Below are positions 50,288 through 64,000 of a stretch of DNA of 64,000 nucleotides, one piece after another. A program made the translations under genes and the position numbers. The notes under the pieces are model-generated. The model saw nothing but the letters and a program-made list of their open reading frames with translations, was not told the origin of the DNA and did not search any database. The stretch is taken from assembly GCF_012932145.1 (NCBI RefSeq), contig NZ_MWOK01000003.1, forward strand, positions 177,963-241,962, in the 5' to 3' direction. The stretch is from Acidovorax sp. SRB_14. Lineage in GTDB: Bacteria > Pseudomonadota > Gammaproteobacteria > Burkholderiales > Burkholderiaceae_C. The stretch's first letter is position 1, and every line of letters begins with the position of its first letter.

Positions 50288-51070
50288 TCAGAGACTGAAC
50301 ATGAGGGCCGTGAGGACAAAGTCCAGGCCCAGTACCGCCAGCGACGCCACCACCACGGTGCGCGTGGTCGCCCGCGACACGCCCTCGGGCGTCGGCTTCG
50401 CCGTGTAGCCCTGCAGCAGGGCGACGAAAGTGACCGTGAAGCCGAACACCAGGCTCTTGATGACGCCGTTGCCGACGTCCTTGAACACGTCCACACCGCC
50501 CTGCATCTGGCTCCAGAACGAGCCGGCATCGATGCCGAGCATCACGACCGCCACAAACCATCCGCCGAGCACGCCGACCGCGTTGAACACCAGGGCCAGC
50601 ACCGGCATCGCAATGACGCCGCCCCAGAAGCGCGGCACCAGGATGCGGCGCACCGGGTCCACGGCCATCATCTCCATCGCGCTGAGCTGCTCGCCCGCGC
50701 GCATCAGGCCGATCTCGGCCGTGAGCGAGGTGCCGGCGCGCCCGGCAAACAGCAGCGCCGTGATGACCGGCCCCAGTTCGCGCACCAGCGACAGCGCCAC
50801 AAGCAGGCCCAGCGCCTCGGTCGAGCCATAACGCTGCAAGGTGTAGTAGCCCTGCAGGCCGAGCACGAAGCCGACAAACAGGCCCGAAACGCCGATGATG
50901 GCCAGCGAATAATTGCCCAGGAAATGGATCTGGTCGCGCACCAAGCCGGGCCGCTGGAGCGCGGCGGGCAGCAGGCGCAGCAGCCGCGCCAGCAGTCGCG
51001 CGCCCATGCCGATGTCGGCGAGCTTGCGGCGCGCGGCAAAGCCCACGTCGGCCGGCTTGTACCAGCTCAT
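50288..51070 (-). CDS. mlaE: Phospholipid transport permease MlaE
   Basis: A 260-residue membrane protein with about five helices of the MlaE/YrbE family. Markers are 'FVGFVLGLQGYYTLQRYG', 'AGRAGTSLTAEIGLMRAGEQ' and 'DPVRRILVPRFWGG'. Its start overlaps the mlaF stop by four bases. Confidence 0.95.
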   Translation of the reverse strand: MSWYKPADVGFAARRKLADIGMGARLLARLLRLLPAALQRPGLVRDQIHFLGNYSLAIIGVSGLFVGFVLGLQGYYTLQRYGSTEALGLLVALSLVRELGPVITALLFAGRAGTSLTAEIGLMRAGEQLSAMEMMAVDPVRRILVPRFWGGVIAMPVLALVFNAVGVLGGWFVAVVMLGIDAGSFWSQMQGGVDVFKDVGNGVIKSLVFGFTVTFVALLQGYTAKPTPEGVSRATTRTVVVASLAVLGLDFVLTALMFSL

Positions 51071-51900
51071 GGTGTGCTCCCGGTCAGCGCGCCAAAGTCC
51101 TGCTCCACCGCAGGACCCGGGTAGTGGAACGGCACGGGCCCGGTGGGCAGCGCGTTGACGAACTGGTGCACCAGCGGGTCCTGGCTGCGCCGCACCTCGT
51201 CGGGCGTGCCCTGCGCGGCGATGGTGCCCGGCCCCAGGATGACGACATGGTCGGCCAGCGCGAACGTGGCCTCGAGGTCGTGCGACACCAGGATGGTGGT
51301 GAGGCCCATCGCATCGTTGAGCGCGCGGATCAGCTGCGCGGCCGTGCCGAGCGAGATCGGGTCCAGCCCCGCAAAGGGCTCGTCGTACATGATCAGCTCG
51401 GGGTCGAGCGCGATCGAGCGCGCGAGCGCCACGCGCCGGCCCATGCCGCCCGAGATCTGGCCCGGCATCAGGTCGCGCGCGCCGCGCAGGCCCACGGCAT
51501 GCAGCTTCATCAGCACGATGTCGCGCACCAGCGGCTCGGGCAGGTCGGTGTGCTCGCGCAGCGGAAACGCCACGTTCTCGAACACGCTCATGTCGGTGAA
51601 CAGGGCACCGTACTGGAACAGCATGCCCATGCGCCGGCGCGCGGCATAGAGGCCGTCAGCGTCCATGCGGCCCACGTCCTGGCCATCAAACAGCACCTCG
51701 CCGCGCTGGGCGCGCTGCTGGCCGCCGATCAGGCGCAGCACCGTGGTCTTGCCGCCGCCCGAGGCACCCATGATGGCCGTCACCTTGCCGCGCGGCACGG
51801 TGAGCGACAGCCCGTTCAGCACCGGCCGCTCGCCATAGCCGAAATGGACATCGCGCAGCTCGACCAGCGCGGGAGAGGTGGGCGGTGAAGAAGAGGACAT
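51067..51900 (-). CDS. mlaF: Phospholipid transport ATPase MlaF
   Basis: A 277-residue ATPase, first gene of the envelope operon. It has Walker A 'GASGGGKTT', the family-specific 'GMLFQYGALFTDMSVFENV', signature 'ISGGMGRR' and Walker B 'LIMYDEPFAGLDP'. The ATG at 51900 is preferred over an upstream in-frame ATG (51930) because of the AGAGG-like context and family start. The operon continues with few breaks to hisD, about 9.3 kb. Confidence 0.94.
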   Translation of the reverse strand: MSSSSPPTSPALVELRDVHFGYGERPVLNGLSLTVPRGKVTAIMGASGGGKTTVLRLIGGQQRAQRGEVLFDGQDVGRMDADGLYAARRRMGMLFQYGALFTDMSVFENVAFPLREHTDLPEPLVRDIVLMKLHAVGLRGARDLMPGQISGGMGRRVALARSIALDPELIMYDEPFAGLDPISLGTAAQLIRALNDAMGLTTILVSHDLEATFALADHVVILGPGTIAAQGTPDEVRRSQDPLVHQFVNALPTGPVPFHYPGPAVEQDFGALTGSTP

Positions 51901-52237
51901 GGATGGGGCAGACAGAAGCGCCGCACACAAAAAGAGGTGCGGCGCGTAACCTACATCATATAGGGAAAGCCCTGAGCTGCCGGACGGGTGTCAGATCCAT
52001 GCAAATAGCAGGAAGTTATAATGATCGGTTCAGAAATGACCCGCTCGGCCGGCCGAGCGGACTGCTGTCAGCGTTGCTTTGGCGTACAAGCGCACAACGG
52101 AACGAGGGCGCGGCAATTGGGCCGGCAACGCTTCTCCCTTCCTTGTGTGCGCACGCCAGCGGCGCACGGGACGGTGGACACGGGCCCTCTGCCGCGTGCC
52201 CACCGGTTTTGCCAACCTCGCAAAAGGGAACCATTCC
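51901..52237 (+). promoter_or_regulatory. Divergent mlaF/speD region with speD -10 box and a 20-bp palindrome
   Basis: No gene lies in this 337-base stretch. A TATAAT (52017-52022) faces speD, giving a leader of about 210 bases. Twenty bases further is a perfect 20-bp palindrome (52041-52060, CCGCTCGGCC joined to its complement). On the other strand TATGAT near 51956-51951 could serve mlaF. No convincing -35 boxes were found. Confidence 0.5.
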
Positions 52238-52645
52238 ATGAAAAACTTCCAACAAGTCGTGCCCATCACTGCCGCCGTCCCGCGCCAGGCCACGGGCCTG
52301 CACCTGATCGGTGACCTGTACGGGTGCTTGTGCGACAGCCGCCTGATGCTCGACGCCGCCCACCTCGAAGCCTTCTGCAAGGCGCGCGTGGCCGACGCCG
52401 GCCTGACGTCGGTCGGCAGCCTGTTCCACAGCTTTGGCGAAGGCGGCGGCGTGACCGGCGTGGTCGTGCTGGCCGAGTCGCACCTGTCGATCCACACCTG
52501 GCCCGAGGCCGGCTACGTCACGCTCGACGTGTATGTGTGCAACTACTCCACCAACAACCGCCCGAAGGCGCAGAAGCTGTTCGACGATATCCAGGCGGCC
52601 TTCAGCCCGAGCGACCCGCACCTGCACCGCGTCGAGCGCGCCTGA
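52238..52645 (+). CDS. speD: S-adenosylmethionine decarboxylase proenzyme
   Basis: Makes decarboxylated AdoMet for spermidine synthesis. The 135-residue proenzyme is of the short prokaryotic class and self-cleaves to form a pyruvoyl group: the site is E80-S81 in 'LAESHLSIHTWPE'. 'GLHLIGDLYGC' and 'GGVTGVVVLAESH' are also conserved. An AAAAGGGAA site precedes the ATG at 52238. speE follows after 173 bases that contain a repeat. Confidence 0.95.
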   Translation: MKNFQQVVPITAAVPRQATGLHLIGDLYGCLCDSRLMLDAAHLEAFCKARVADAGLTSVGSLFHSFGEGGGVTGVVVLAESHLSIHTWPEAGYVTLDVYVCNYSTNNRPKAQKLFDDIQAAFSPSDPHLHRVERA

Positions 52646-52650
52646 AATGA

Positions 52651-52760
52651 AGCAACACCCCCCTGAGTCGCTTCGCGCCTTCCCCCCTCTCTGTCGCTAT
52701 CGCGCGGAGGGGGGACACCGCCAGCGCGGCGGGGCGGCCCTTGCGCGGCGGTTGCTGGCA
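52651..52760 (+). repeat. GC-rich intergenic repeat of a second type
   Basis: It has a perfect hairpin TCCCCCCTC (52681-52689) with GAGGGGGGA (52707-52715), flanked by 'CCCCTGAGTCGCTTCGCGCC' and 'GCGGGGCGGCCCTTGCGCGG'. I recall very similar blocks in other Burkholderiales intergenic regions. It splits speD from speE. Confidence 0.55.
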
Positions 52761-52818
52761 TGGGCTGCGCCGGTTGCATGGGCTGCGTACGACGCATACA
52801 GAAGAAAGGAGCGTTGAC

Positions 52819-53760
52819 ATGGCCGGACCACGCTACGTGGCCGAGCGCCTGACGCCCGACTTCGGCTTTTACCTGCGCGAGGCCCAGCTGCTGGCGCAAA
52901 AGCAGTCACCGTGGCAGCACATCGAGGTGTTCGAGAACGCGCTGTTCGGCCGCGTGATGCGCATCGACGGCTGCTTCATGACGTCCGAGCGCGACGAATT
53001 CTTCTACCACGAGCCCATGGTGCACCTGCCCGCTATCGCCCATGCGGGTCCGCGCAGCGCGCTGGTGGTCGGCGGCGGCGACGGCGGCGCGGCCGAGGAG
53101 CTGCTCAAGCACCCGGGCATGGAGCGCGTGGTGCTGGCCGAGCTCGACGCCGACGTGGTGCAGCTCGCGCGCGAATGGCTCGGCAACATCCACCGCGGCG
53201 CCTTCGACGACCCGCGTCTGGAGCTGCGCCTGGGCGACGCGCGCGCGCTGATCGAGTCGTGCAGCGAGCGCTTCGACCAGATCGTGCTCGACCTGACCGA
53301 CCCGTTCGGCCCGGCGCTCGACCTCTACACGGTGGAGTTCTACCAGGCCTGCCGGCGCGCGCTGAACCCCGGCGGCGTGCTGTCGCTGCACCTGGGCTCG
53401 CCGATCCACCTGCCCGGCTCGATGGCGCGCATCGCCGCCTCGCTGCGCGCGGCCTTCCCCATCGTGCGGCCCTACCTGCAGTACGTGCCGCTGTACGGCA
53501 CGCTGTGGTGCATGGCGATGGCCTCGGACAGCACCGATCCGGCGCTGCTCGGCGCTGACGAGGTCGACGCGCGCATTGCCGCGCGCGGCCTGCAGGACTT
53601 GCAGCTCTACAACGGCGCCACGCACCAGGCGCTGCTGGCGCAGCCCAACTTCGTGCGCACCCTGCTGGCGCAGCCGGCGCAGCCGATCCACCGCGGCGGC
53701 ACGCTCGACGAGGCCATCGACCCCGACAGCATTCCGGCCGTGGCCGTGCTGCCGGCCTGA
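52819..53760 (+). CDS. speE: Spermidine synthase-like aminopropyltransferase
   Basis: Transfers the aminopropyl group of decarboxylated AdoMet to putrescine. The 313-residue protein has the nucleotide-binding 'VVGGGDGGAAEELL', 'VLAELDADVV', and the catalytic 'VLDLTDPFGPA' where the usual motif is D-x-x-D-P. 'EFFYHEPMVHLP' binds the polyamine. AAAGGA precedes the ATG at 52819. Next to speD, it completes a spermidine module; the ornithine or arginine decarboxylase that would make putrescine is not here. Confidence 0.9.
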   Translation: MAGPRYVAERLTPDFGFYLREAQLLAQKQSPWQHIEVFENALFGRVMRIDGCFMTSERDEFFYHEPMVHLPAIAHAGPRSALVVGGGDGGAAEELLKHPGMERVVLAELDADVVQLAREWLGNIHRGAFDDPRLELRLGDARALIESCSERFDQIVLDLTDPFGPALDLYTVEFYQACRRALNPGGVLSLHLGSPIHLPGSMARIAASLRAAFPIVRPYLQYVPLYGTLWCMAMASDSTDPALLGADEVDARIAARGLQDLQLYNGATHQALLAQPNFVRTLLAQPAQPIHRGGTLDEAIDPDSIPAVAVLPA

Positions 53761-53789
53761 AAAAACCCTGCCCGCGCGCGGCGGGCAGG
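53760..53789 (-). terminator. Rho-independent terminator of the amino-acid ABC operon
   Basis: On the minus strand 'CCTGCCCGC' pairs with 'GCGGGCAGG' (53767-53775 and 53781-53789) and TTTTTT follows. It abuts the speE stop of the convergent gene. Confidence 0.8.
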
Positions 53790-53797
53790 AATATCGG

Positions 53798-53852
53798 TCA
53801 AATCGGCTTCCAACGCTTACCCAGCAAGCGCTGGAAGCTATCCTTTTCAAAG
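53798..53852 (-). repeat. Dispersed palindromic repeat, copy 9
   Basis: On the minus strand 'GATAGCTTCCAGCGCTTGC' pairs with 'GTAAGCGTTGGAAGCC'. It begins at the stop codon of the ATPase gene. Confidence 0.8.
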
Positions 53853-54623
53853 CATGTGGTTCAGGAAGGCGCGCGTGCGCTCGTGGCGCGGCTGGGCGAA
53901 GAATTCGGCGGCGGGCTGCGCCTCAAGGATTTCGCCCTGGTCCATGAAGACCACGCTGTTGGCGACCTCGCGCGCAAAACCCATCTCGTGCGTGACCACC
54001 AGCATCGTCATGCGCTCGTCGGCCAGCTGGCGCATCGTGCGCAGCACCTCGCCCGTGAGCTCGGGGTCGAGCGCTGACGTGGGCTCGTCGAACAGCATGA
54101 TGTCGGGCTCCATGGCCAGCGCGCGCGCGATCGCCACGCGCTGCTTTTGCCCGCCCGACAGGCGCGCGGGGTAGCTGTCGCGCTTCTCGCTCAGGCCGAC
54201 CTTGGCGAGCAAGGCCTCGGCCTTGGGCGTGATCTCGGCCGCCGACAGGCCCTTGACCACCATCGGTGCCTCGATGATGTTCTGCAGCACCGTGAGGTGC
54301 GGAAACAGGTTGAAGTGCTGGAACACCATGCCCATCTTGCGGCAGATGCGGCGCACCTGCGCGTCGGGCACGTAGCGGCAGTGCCCGTGGGCGTCGGTCG
54401 TGACCACCACCTCGCGCTCGATGGCGAGGTAGCCGCTGTCGATGGTTTCGAGGTGGTTGAGGCAGCGCAAAAAGGTGCTCTTGCCCGAGCCCGACGGCCC
54501 GATCACGGCCACGACCTCGCCGCGGTCCAGGCGCAGAGACACGTTCTTGAGCACCCGCGTGGGGCCGAAGCTCTTGCAGAGGCCGCGCGCCTCGATCATG
54601 GGCTCAGGCGTCGTGTTTGGCAT
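53847..54623 (-). CDS. Polar amino-acid ABC transporter ATP-binding protein (GlnQ/HisP-like)
   Basis: A 258-residue ATPase of the PAAT family. It has Walker A 'GPSGSGKST', Q-loop 'VFQHFNLFPHLT', signature 'LSGGQKQR', Walker B 'IMLFDEP' and switch 'VTHEMGFA'. The ATG at 54623 has a GGAG eight bases upstream and overlaps the permease end by 20 bases; an ATG at 54599 is the alternative. It powers uptake by the permease and binding protein upstream in the operon. Confidence 0.88.
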   Translation of the reverse strand: MPNTTPEPMIEARGLCKSFGPTRVLKNVSLRLDRGEVVAVIGPSGSGKSTFLRCLNHLETIDSGYLAIEREVVVTTDAHGHCRYVPDAQVRRICRKMGMVFQHFNLFPHLTVLQNIIEAPMVVKGLSAAEITPKAEALLAKVGLSEKRDSYPARLSGGQKQRVAIARALAMEPDIMLFDEPTSALDPELTGEVLRTMRQLADERMTMLVVTHEMGFAREVANSVVFMDQGEILEAQPAAEFFAQPRHERTRAFLNHML

Positions 54624-55257
54624 AGCGGTTCTCCAGGCGCTGGAAGCCCCAGGTCAGCACCAGGGTCATGGTCAGATAGAAGGCGGCGGCGACGATGAAC
54701 GGCGTGGTCGTGAAGTCGCGCTGCACGATGCCGCGCGCGGCGCGCAGCAGGTCGTTGAGCGCCAGCACGTAGATCAGCGAGGTGTCCTTGACCAGCGTGA
54801 TGGTCTCGTTGCTCATGGGCGGCAGGATGCGGCGCACCATCTGCGGCAGCACGATGCGGCGCATGGTCTGGCCGTAGCCCATGCCCAGCACCTTGGCGGC
54901 CTCGTACTGGCCGCGGTCCACCGACTGGATGCCGGCGCGGAAGATTTCGGCGAAGTAGGCCGCGTAGTTGAGCGCAAACGCCAGCACGGCGGCCGGAAAG
55001 TCGGGCAGGCGCACGCCGATCACCGGAACGAAGGGCAGCGCGAAGTAGATGAACAGCATCTGCAGCATCAGCGGCGTGCCGCGCATCAGCCAGATGTAGC
55101 CGTTGACCAGCAGGCTCAGCGAGCGAAAGGGCGAGATGCGCGCCAGCGCCAGCGCCAGGCCCAGCGGCACGGCCAGCGCGAGCGTGATGAAGAAAAGCTT
55201 GAGCGTCACCGTGGCGCCTTGCCACAGTGGAGCCATCATTGAAAGCGCGTAGTCCAT
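54604..55257 (-). CDS. Polar amino-acid ABC transporter permease
   Basis: A 217-residue permease with four to five helices of the HisM/GlnP family. 'GYIWLMRGTPLMLQMLFIYF' and the EAA loop 'QYEAAKVLGMGYGQTMRRI' are diagnostic. The ATG at 55257 has GAGG at proper spacing; one two codons earlier (55263) is too close to it. A single permease gene implies a homodimeric channel. The substrate is an amino acid, type unknown. Confidence 0.87.
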   Translation of the reverse strand: MDYALSMMAPLWQGATVTLKLFFITLALAVPLGLALALARISPFRSLSLLVNGYIWLMRGTPLMLQMLFIYFALPFVPVIGVRLPDFPAAVLAFALNYAAYFAEIFRAGIQSVDRGQYEAAKVLGMGYGQTMRRIVLPQMVRRILPPMSNETITLVKDTSLIYVLALNDLLRAARGIVQRDFTTTPFIVAAAFYLTMTLVLTWGFQRLENRYAKHDA

Positions 55258-55313
55258 GCCCATTGCCTCAGGTTCCGCCCGTGCGCCGCGCCACGGACGG
55301 GGCGGCGCAAACG

Positions 55314-55351
55314 CAAAACACCGGCTGGCCGACGGGCGGCTCAGCCGGTGT
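55314..55351 (-). terminator. Attenuator-like hairpin between binding protein and permease genes
   Basis: Perfect 10-base arms ACACCGGCTG and CAGCCGGTGT with a 14-base loop are followed by TTTTG on the minus strand. Such a hairpin would raise the binding protein above the membrane subunits. Confidence 0.65.
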
Positions 55352-55368
55352 GCTCAGCCCTGCAGAGG

Positions 55369-56172
55369 TTACTTGATGATGTCCTTGCCAAACCACTGGG
55401 TGGCGATCTTGGCCGAGGTGCCGTCCGCCTTCATGTCGACCAGGGCCTTGTCGAGCTTGCTGTGCAGGTCGGTGTCGTCCTTGCGCACGCCCACGCCGTA
55501 GTCTTCGGTGCCGAAGTGCTCGTCGAGCACGGCGTAGTCGGCGGGCTTCTTGGCCACGTAGTAGCGGCCCACCACCTCATCGACCACCACCGCGTCGAGG
55601 CGGCCCGTCGCCAGGTCCATCAGCGCCGTCACGTTGTCGCCGAAGGTCTTGAACTCCTTGAACGTCTGGAACACGGCATCGTCCTTCTTCACCGCGTCGA
55701 CAGCGCTGCTGCCTTCCTGCGCGCCGACGACCTTGCCGGCCAGATCGGCCTTGGTCTTGACCGCGGAGCTGGCGCCCACCACGACGATCTGGTGGTTTTC
55801 CATGTAGGGGGCCGTGAAGTCGATGTTCTTCTTGCGCTCTTCGGTGATGGTCAGGCCGTTCCAGAGCACGTCCACGCGCTTGCTGTTGAGTTCGGCTTCC
55901 TTGGCGCTCCAGTCGATCGGCTTGAATTCGACCTCCACGCCCAGGCGCTTGCTGGCCTCACGGGCCATGTCGACGTCAAAACCGACCAGCTCGTTCTTTT
56001 CGTCGCGGAAACCCATGGGCGGAAAGTTGTCGTCCAGGCCGACCACGATCTTGGTGATGGCGGCGGGGGCCGGGGTCGACTCTGCGGCGGCCTGGGCGGC
56101 GGGCTCTTGCTTACCGCACGCGGCCAACAGGACGCCCATGGACAACAACAAAACAGCAGTGAGTTTTTTCAT
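55369..56172 (-). CDS. Amino-acid-binding lipoprotein of the ABC importer
   Basis: A 267-residue family 3 solute-binding protein. The lipobox is 'LLAACG' with C19, so it is anchored as a lipoprotein. 'IVVGLDDNFPPMGFRDEKNE', 'GFDVDMAREASKRLG' and 'RVDVLWNGLTITEER' place it with polar amino-acid receptors; the Arg-Asp ligand signature is seen in 'TGRLDAVVVDE'. It is first in its operon. Upstream lie two small inverted repeats (56221-56235 and 56273-56291) that may bind a regulator. Confidence 0.88.
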   Translation of the reverse strand: MKKLTAVLLLSMGVLLAACGKQEPAAQAAAESTPAPAAITKIVVGLDDNFPPMGFRDEKNELVGFDVDMAREASKRLGVEVEFKPIDWSAKEAELNSKRVDVLWNGLTITEERKKNIDFTAPYMENHQIVVVGASSAVKTKADLAGKVVGAQEGSSAVDAVKKDDAVFQTFKEFKTFGDNVTALMDLATGRLDAVVVDEVVGRYYVAKKPADYAVLDEHFGTEDYGVGVRKDDTDLHSKLDKALVDMKADGTSAKIATQWFGKDIIK

Positions 56173-56499
56173 GGTGGGTGGAGTTTCCAGGGATAAAAAC
56201 GGACGCAGGGCCCCACGCACAGGGCAGTCTGCCCTGCCGCGGGGGCCCCAGGAAGTCCGCATTGTCCCCGATATTCGGGTTAACCCCGAATCGCGCGGCA
56301 CAAAACGCGCCCGCGGGAAAGGACTTCAGCGCGCCAGGCGATCAAGCCCCTCACGCAGCGACAGTGCGCCTGGCCGTGTCAGCGCGGCAGGTCGCTGAAA
56401 CCCATCAGGAACTCGTCGACCGCGCGCGCTGCGGGCGGCCAGCCCGCAGCCCACTCCTGTCGCCCCTGGGGCGATTTGCGGGGGCCGGGCGCGGCCTGG
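56173..56499. other. Intergenic region with two inverted repeats and a gltD fragment
   Basis: No intact gene is present. It carries AGGGCAG-T-CTGCCCT (56221-56235), ATTCGGG with CCCGAAT five bases apart (56273-56291), and the duplicated gltD end described separately. Confidence 0.6.
56379..56429 (-). pseudogene. Duplicated 3' end of gltD
   Basis: These 51 bases match 56500-56550 with one difference and encode the last 16 residues of GltD ('[16 protein letters not shown]') plus a stop. The copies are 121 bases apart. The flanks differ, so this is an old or partial tandem duplication, not an assembly copy of the whole gene end. Confidence 0.85.
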
Positions 56500-57978
<1,479 letters not shown>

Positions 57979-58023
57979 GTCCGTGTCCTAGTGAATGCTG
58001 TGCGTGGCGTGTGGCAAACCGGC

Positions 58024-62775
<4,752 letters not shown>

Positions 62776-62786
62776 GGTGTGCATCT

Positions 62787-62810
62787 CTTGTGTGTTCACA
62801 GAAACACAAG
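62787..62810 (-). promoter_or_regulatory. Imperfect 24-bp palindrome at the gltB start
   Basis: CTTGTGT and ACACAAG arms surround a TTC/GAA-containing centre just upstream of the gltB ATG. It could be an operator or a leader hairpin. Possible -10 hexamers lie nearby, but none is convincing. Confidence 0.35.
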
Positions 62811-62849
62811 ATTAGTGCAATGCAACATACGGGTGCAAGCAAAATAATA

Positions 62850-63708
62850 GGGGTCAGATTCCAATTAAATGAACTAATTAACCCATCTATTTAAATTAGG
62901 GACGAATCAAATTCAATAGCAAATAGTTAAGACATACAAAGGGATGCGAGGCTATTTGACCATGATTTTTCGCACGCTAGGCGGCCGCCCTGGCTTGGCT
63001 TTGGTAACGCGGCGTGGCGATTTTTTTTGCAAGGCCGCGACAAAATCCGCACTTCCCAGAGCCCAGCCGCGCAAGGCCGCGTCGGTCAGCGCCACCTGCT
63101 CGCCATGGCCGATGCCTGCCTGCACCAGCGCGGCATAAGCGGCCTCGCGCGCAAAGGGCGTGTTGCCCAGCGCCCAGTACAGCGCATGCGGCGTGACCAG
63201 CTTGTCGCTGCGCTGGCCCAGGTGGTGGGCATGGCTGGACCAGGGCCAGGCACCCGGCTGCGCCACCCTGCCGGCGCGCACCGGGTTCAGGTCGAGGTAG
63301 ACCATGCAGGCCAGCAGGTAGCGCTCGGTCTCGATCAGCGTCGAACGGTAGCGCCCTTCCCACAGCGTGCCAGAGCGGCCATGGCGCTGGTTGAAAGTGC
63401 GCACATAGCTGCGCCCCACGGCCTGCATCATCAGCGGCAGCGCCTCGGCGGTGGACGGTGTGGCCAGCAGGTGGAAGTGGTTGTCCATCAGCACATAGGC
63501 ATGCACCGCCACGCCGAACTTTTGCGCGCTCTCGGTCAAGAGCGCGAGCATGGTCTCGAAGTCCTGTTTGTCCGCAAAGATCATCTGGCGGTTGTTGCCG
63601 CGCTGGATGATGTGGTGCGGGTAGCCGGGCAGGGTCAGACGGGGCAGGCGGGCCATGGGAAGTTCCAGAGAGGACGATGTGCGCAATTTTAAATTGGTGT
63701 CTGACCCC
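62850..63708 (-). mobile_element. REP-associated transposase unit with inverted flanking sequences
   Basis: The transposase gene is bracketed by GGGGTCAGATTCCAATTAAA (62850-62869) and, inverted, GGGGTCAGACACCAATTTAAA-type sequence (63688-63708). The left flank up to 62951 is AT-rich, unlike its surroundings, which suggests acquired DNA. Confidence 0.6.
62952..63656 (-). CDS. REP-associated tyrosine transposase (Y1_Tnp)
   Basis: A 234-residue HUH endonuclease of the RAYT group, single-copy domesticated relatives of IS200 transposases. The metal-binding HUH pair is H60-F-H62 in 'MDNHFHLL', 'GSGTLWEGRYRS'-like sequence follows ('RSGTLWEGRYRSTLIE'), and the nucleophile is probably Y84 in 'GRSYVRTFN'. 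The basic C-terminus ('KKSPRRVTKAKPGRPP') should bind DNA. The ATG at 63656 fits 'MARLPRLTLPGYPHHI', the standard start. It may act on the palindromic repeats of the genome, but that link is not shown. Confidence 0.9.
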   Translation of the reverse strand: MARLPRLTLPGYPHHIIQRGNNRQMIFADKQDFETMLALLTESAQKFGVAVHAYVLMDNHFHLLATPSTAEALPLMMQAVGRSYVRTFNQRHGRSGTLWEGRYRSTLIETERYLLACMVYLDLNPVRAGRVAQPGAWPWSSHAHHLGQRSDKLVTPHALYWALGNTPFAREAAYAALVQAGIGHGEQVALTDAALRGWALGSADFVAALQKKSPRRVTKAKPGRPPSVRKIMVK

Positions 63709-64000
63709 GATTAGATTGATTAGTTGTGCGCTTGTTGCCGAGGGCGGAGGCCGGATCTCGCCTCGGCGGGCGGCTTTTCTTGGGTTCCTTGCGTTTATTG
63801 ACGATGTGCCCTTCGCTGGGGGCAGAGGCCGGGTCTCGCCCCGGCGGGCGAGGTACTTTTCTTTGCTTCGCCAAAGAAAAGTACCCAAAAGAAAGGCGAC
63901 CCGAAGTCTGCGCCCCCAGCGCTGCGCGCTGGGGCACCCTGCGGTGCTCGCGCCCAGCGGGGTCTCGCTCCAACTCGCCACTGCGTGGCTCAAACAGTCG
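63709..64000. repeat. Repeat-rich right edge with a long perfect hairpin
   Basis: Two imperfect copies of a GC-rich block (63743-63772 and 63820-63850) are followed by a perfect hairpin with 14-base arms (63852-63865 and 63872-63885, loop CTTCGC; the arm begins GGTACTTTTCTTTG). I recall similar blocks in other Comamonadaceae. The open frame here is a product of the repeats and not a gene. Confidence 0.6.

Noticed and set aside
63689..63973. A 94-codon minus-strand frame at the right edge
   Set aside because: It is translated from the repeat and hairpin sequence ('SFGYFSLAKQRK'), a common false prediction where such repeats occur.

Overview
The window looks like a chromosomal segment of a high-GC betaproteobacterium, most likely a member of the Comamonadaceae (Acidovorax-like). 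The case rests on gene order: mlaFEDACB, then a YadGH-type exporter, a BolA-family gene, murA, hisG and hisD; rluC divergent from rne; and argH divergent from an AlgZ/AlgR-type pair. It also rests on a dispersed intergenic palindrome (core AGCGCTT...AAGCGCT) that sits at gene boundaries throughout. I see no tRNA, rRNA, CRISPR array or prophage. Nearly everything is housekeeping or metabolism, with small accessory insertions.

Left part (1-20.5 kb): the tail of a peptide ABC permease with an M14 peptidase; an SppA-type peptidase with a Rieske protein; a HAD phosphatase overlapping rluC; rne with a long leader; yaaA; a 2-oxoglutarate hydroxylase; queF; a PAS chemoreceptor; dinB; a di-haem cytochrome c; an LldD-like flavoenzyme; and a GGDEF protein. 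Next comes a methylglyoxal synthase that appears to be a tandem of two synthase-like domains, the first without its catalytic residues.

Middle (20.5-36 kb): an EEP phosphodiesterase-like protein and a four-gene Ugp-type ABC importer, headed by a possible Pho box. Together with the methylglyoxal synthase these could form a phosphate-scavenging cluster. Then a BCCT transporter divergent from a KatE catalase, a Bug-type binding protein, argH, a LytS/LytTR-like two-component pair and hisF.

Histidine and envelope block (35-52 kb, all minus strand except the sirtuin): the lipid-asymmetry operon mlaFEDACB runs through an ABC exporter, ibaG and murA into hisG-hisD, which ends in a terminator. A Sir2 deacetylase (plus strand) and a ribbon-helix-helix/PIN toxin-antitoxin-like pair follow. 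The PIN stop codon overlaps the hisC start by four bases, so hisC-hisB-hisH-hisA-galE appear to be expressed from the toxin-antitoxin promoter, which carries two perfect palindromic operators. This is the most unusual arrangement in the window. galE lies between hisA and hisF, and hisI/hisE are absent here.

Right part (52-64 kb): speD and speE (polyamines), a polar amino-acid ABC importer, gltD and gltB (glutamate synthase) with a local duplication of the gltD 3' end, a REP-associated tyrosine transposase with inverted flanking sequences, and repeat-rich DNA at the right edge.
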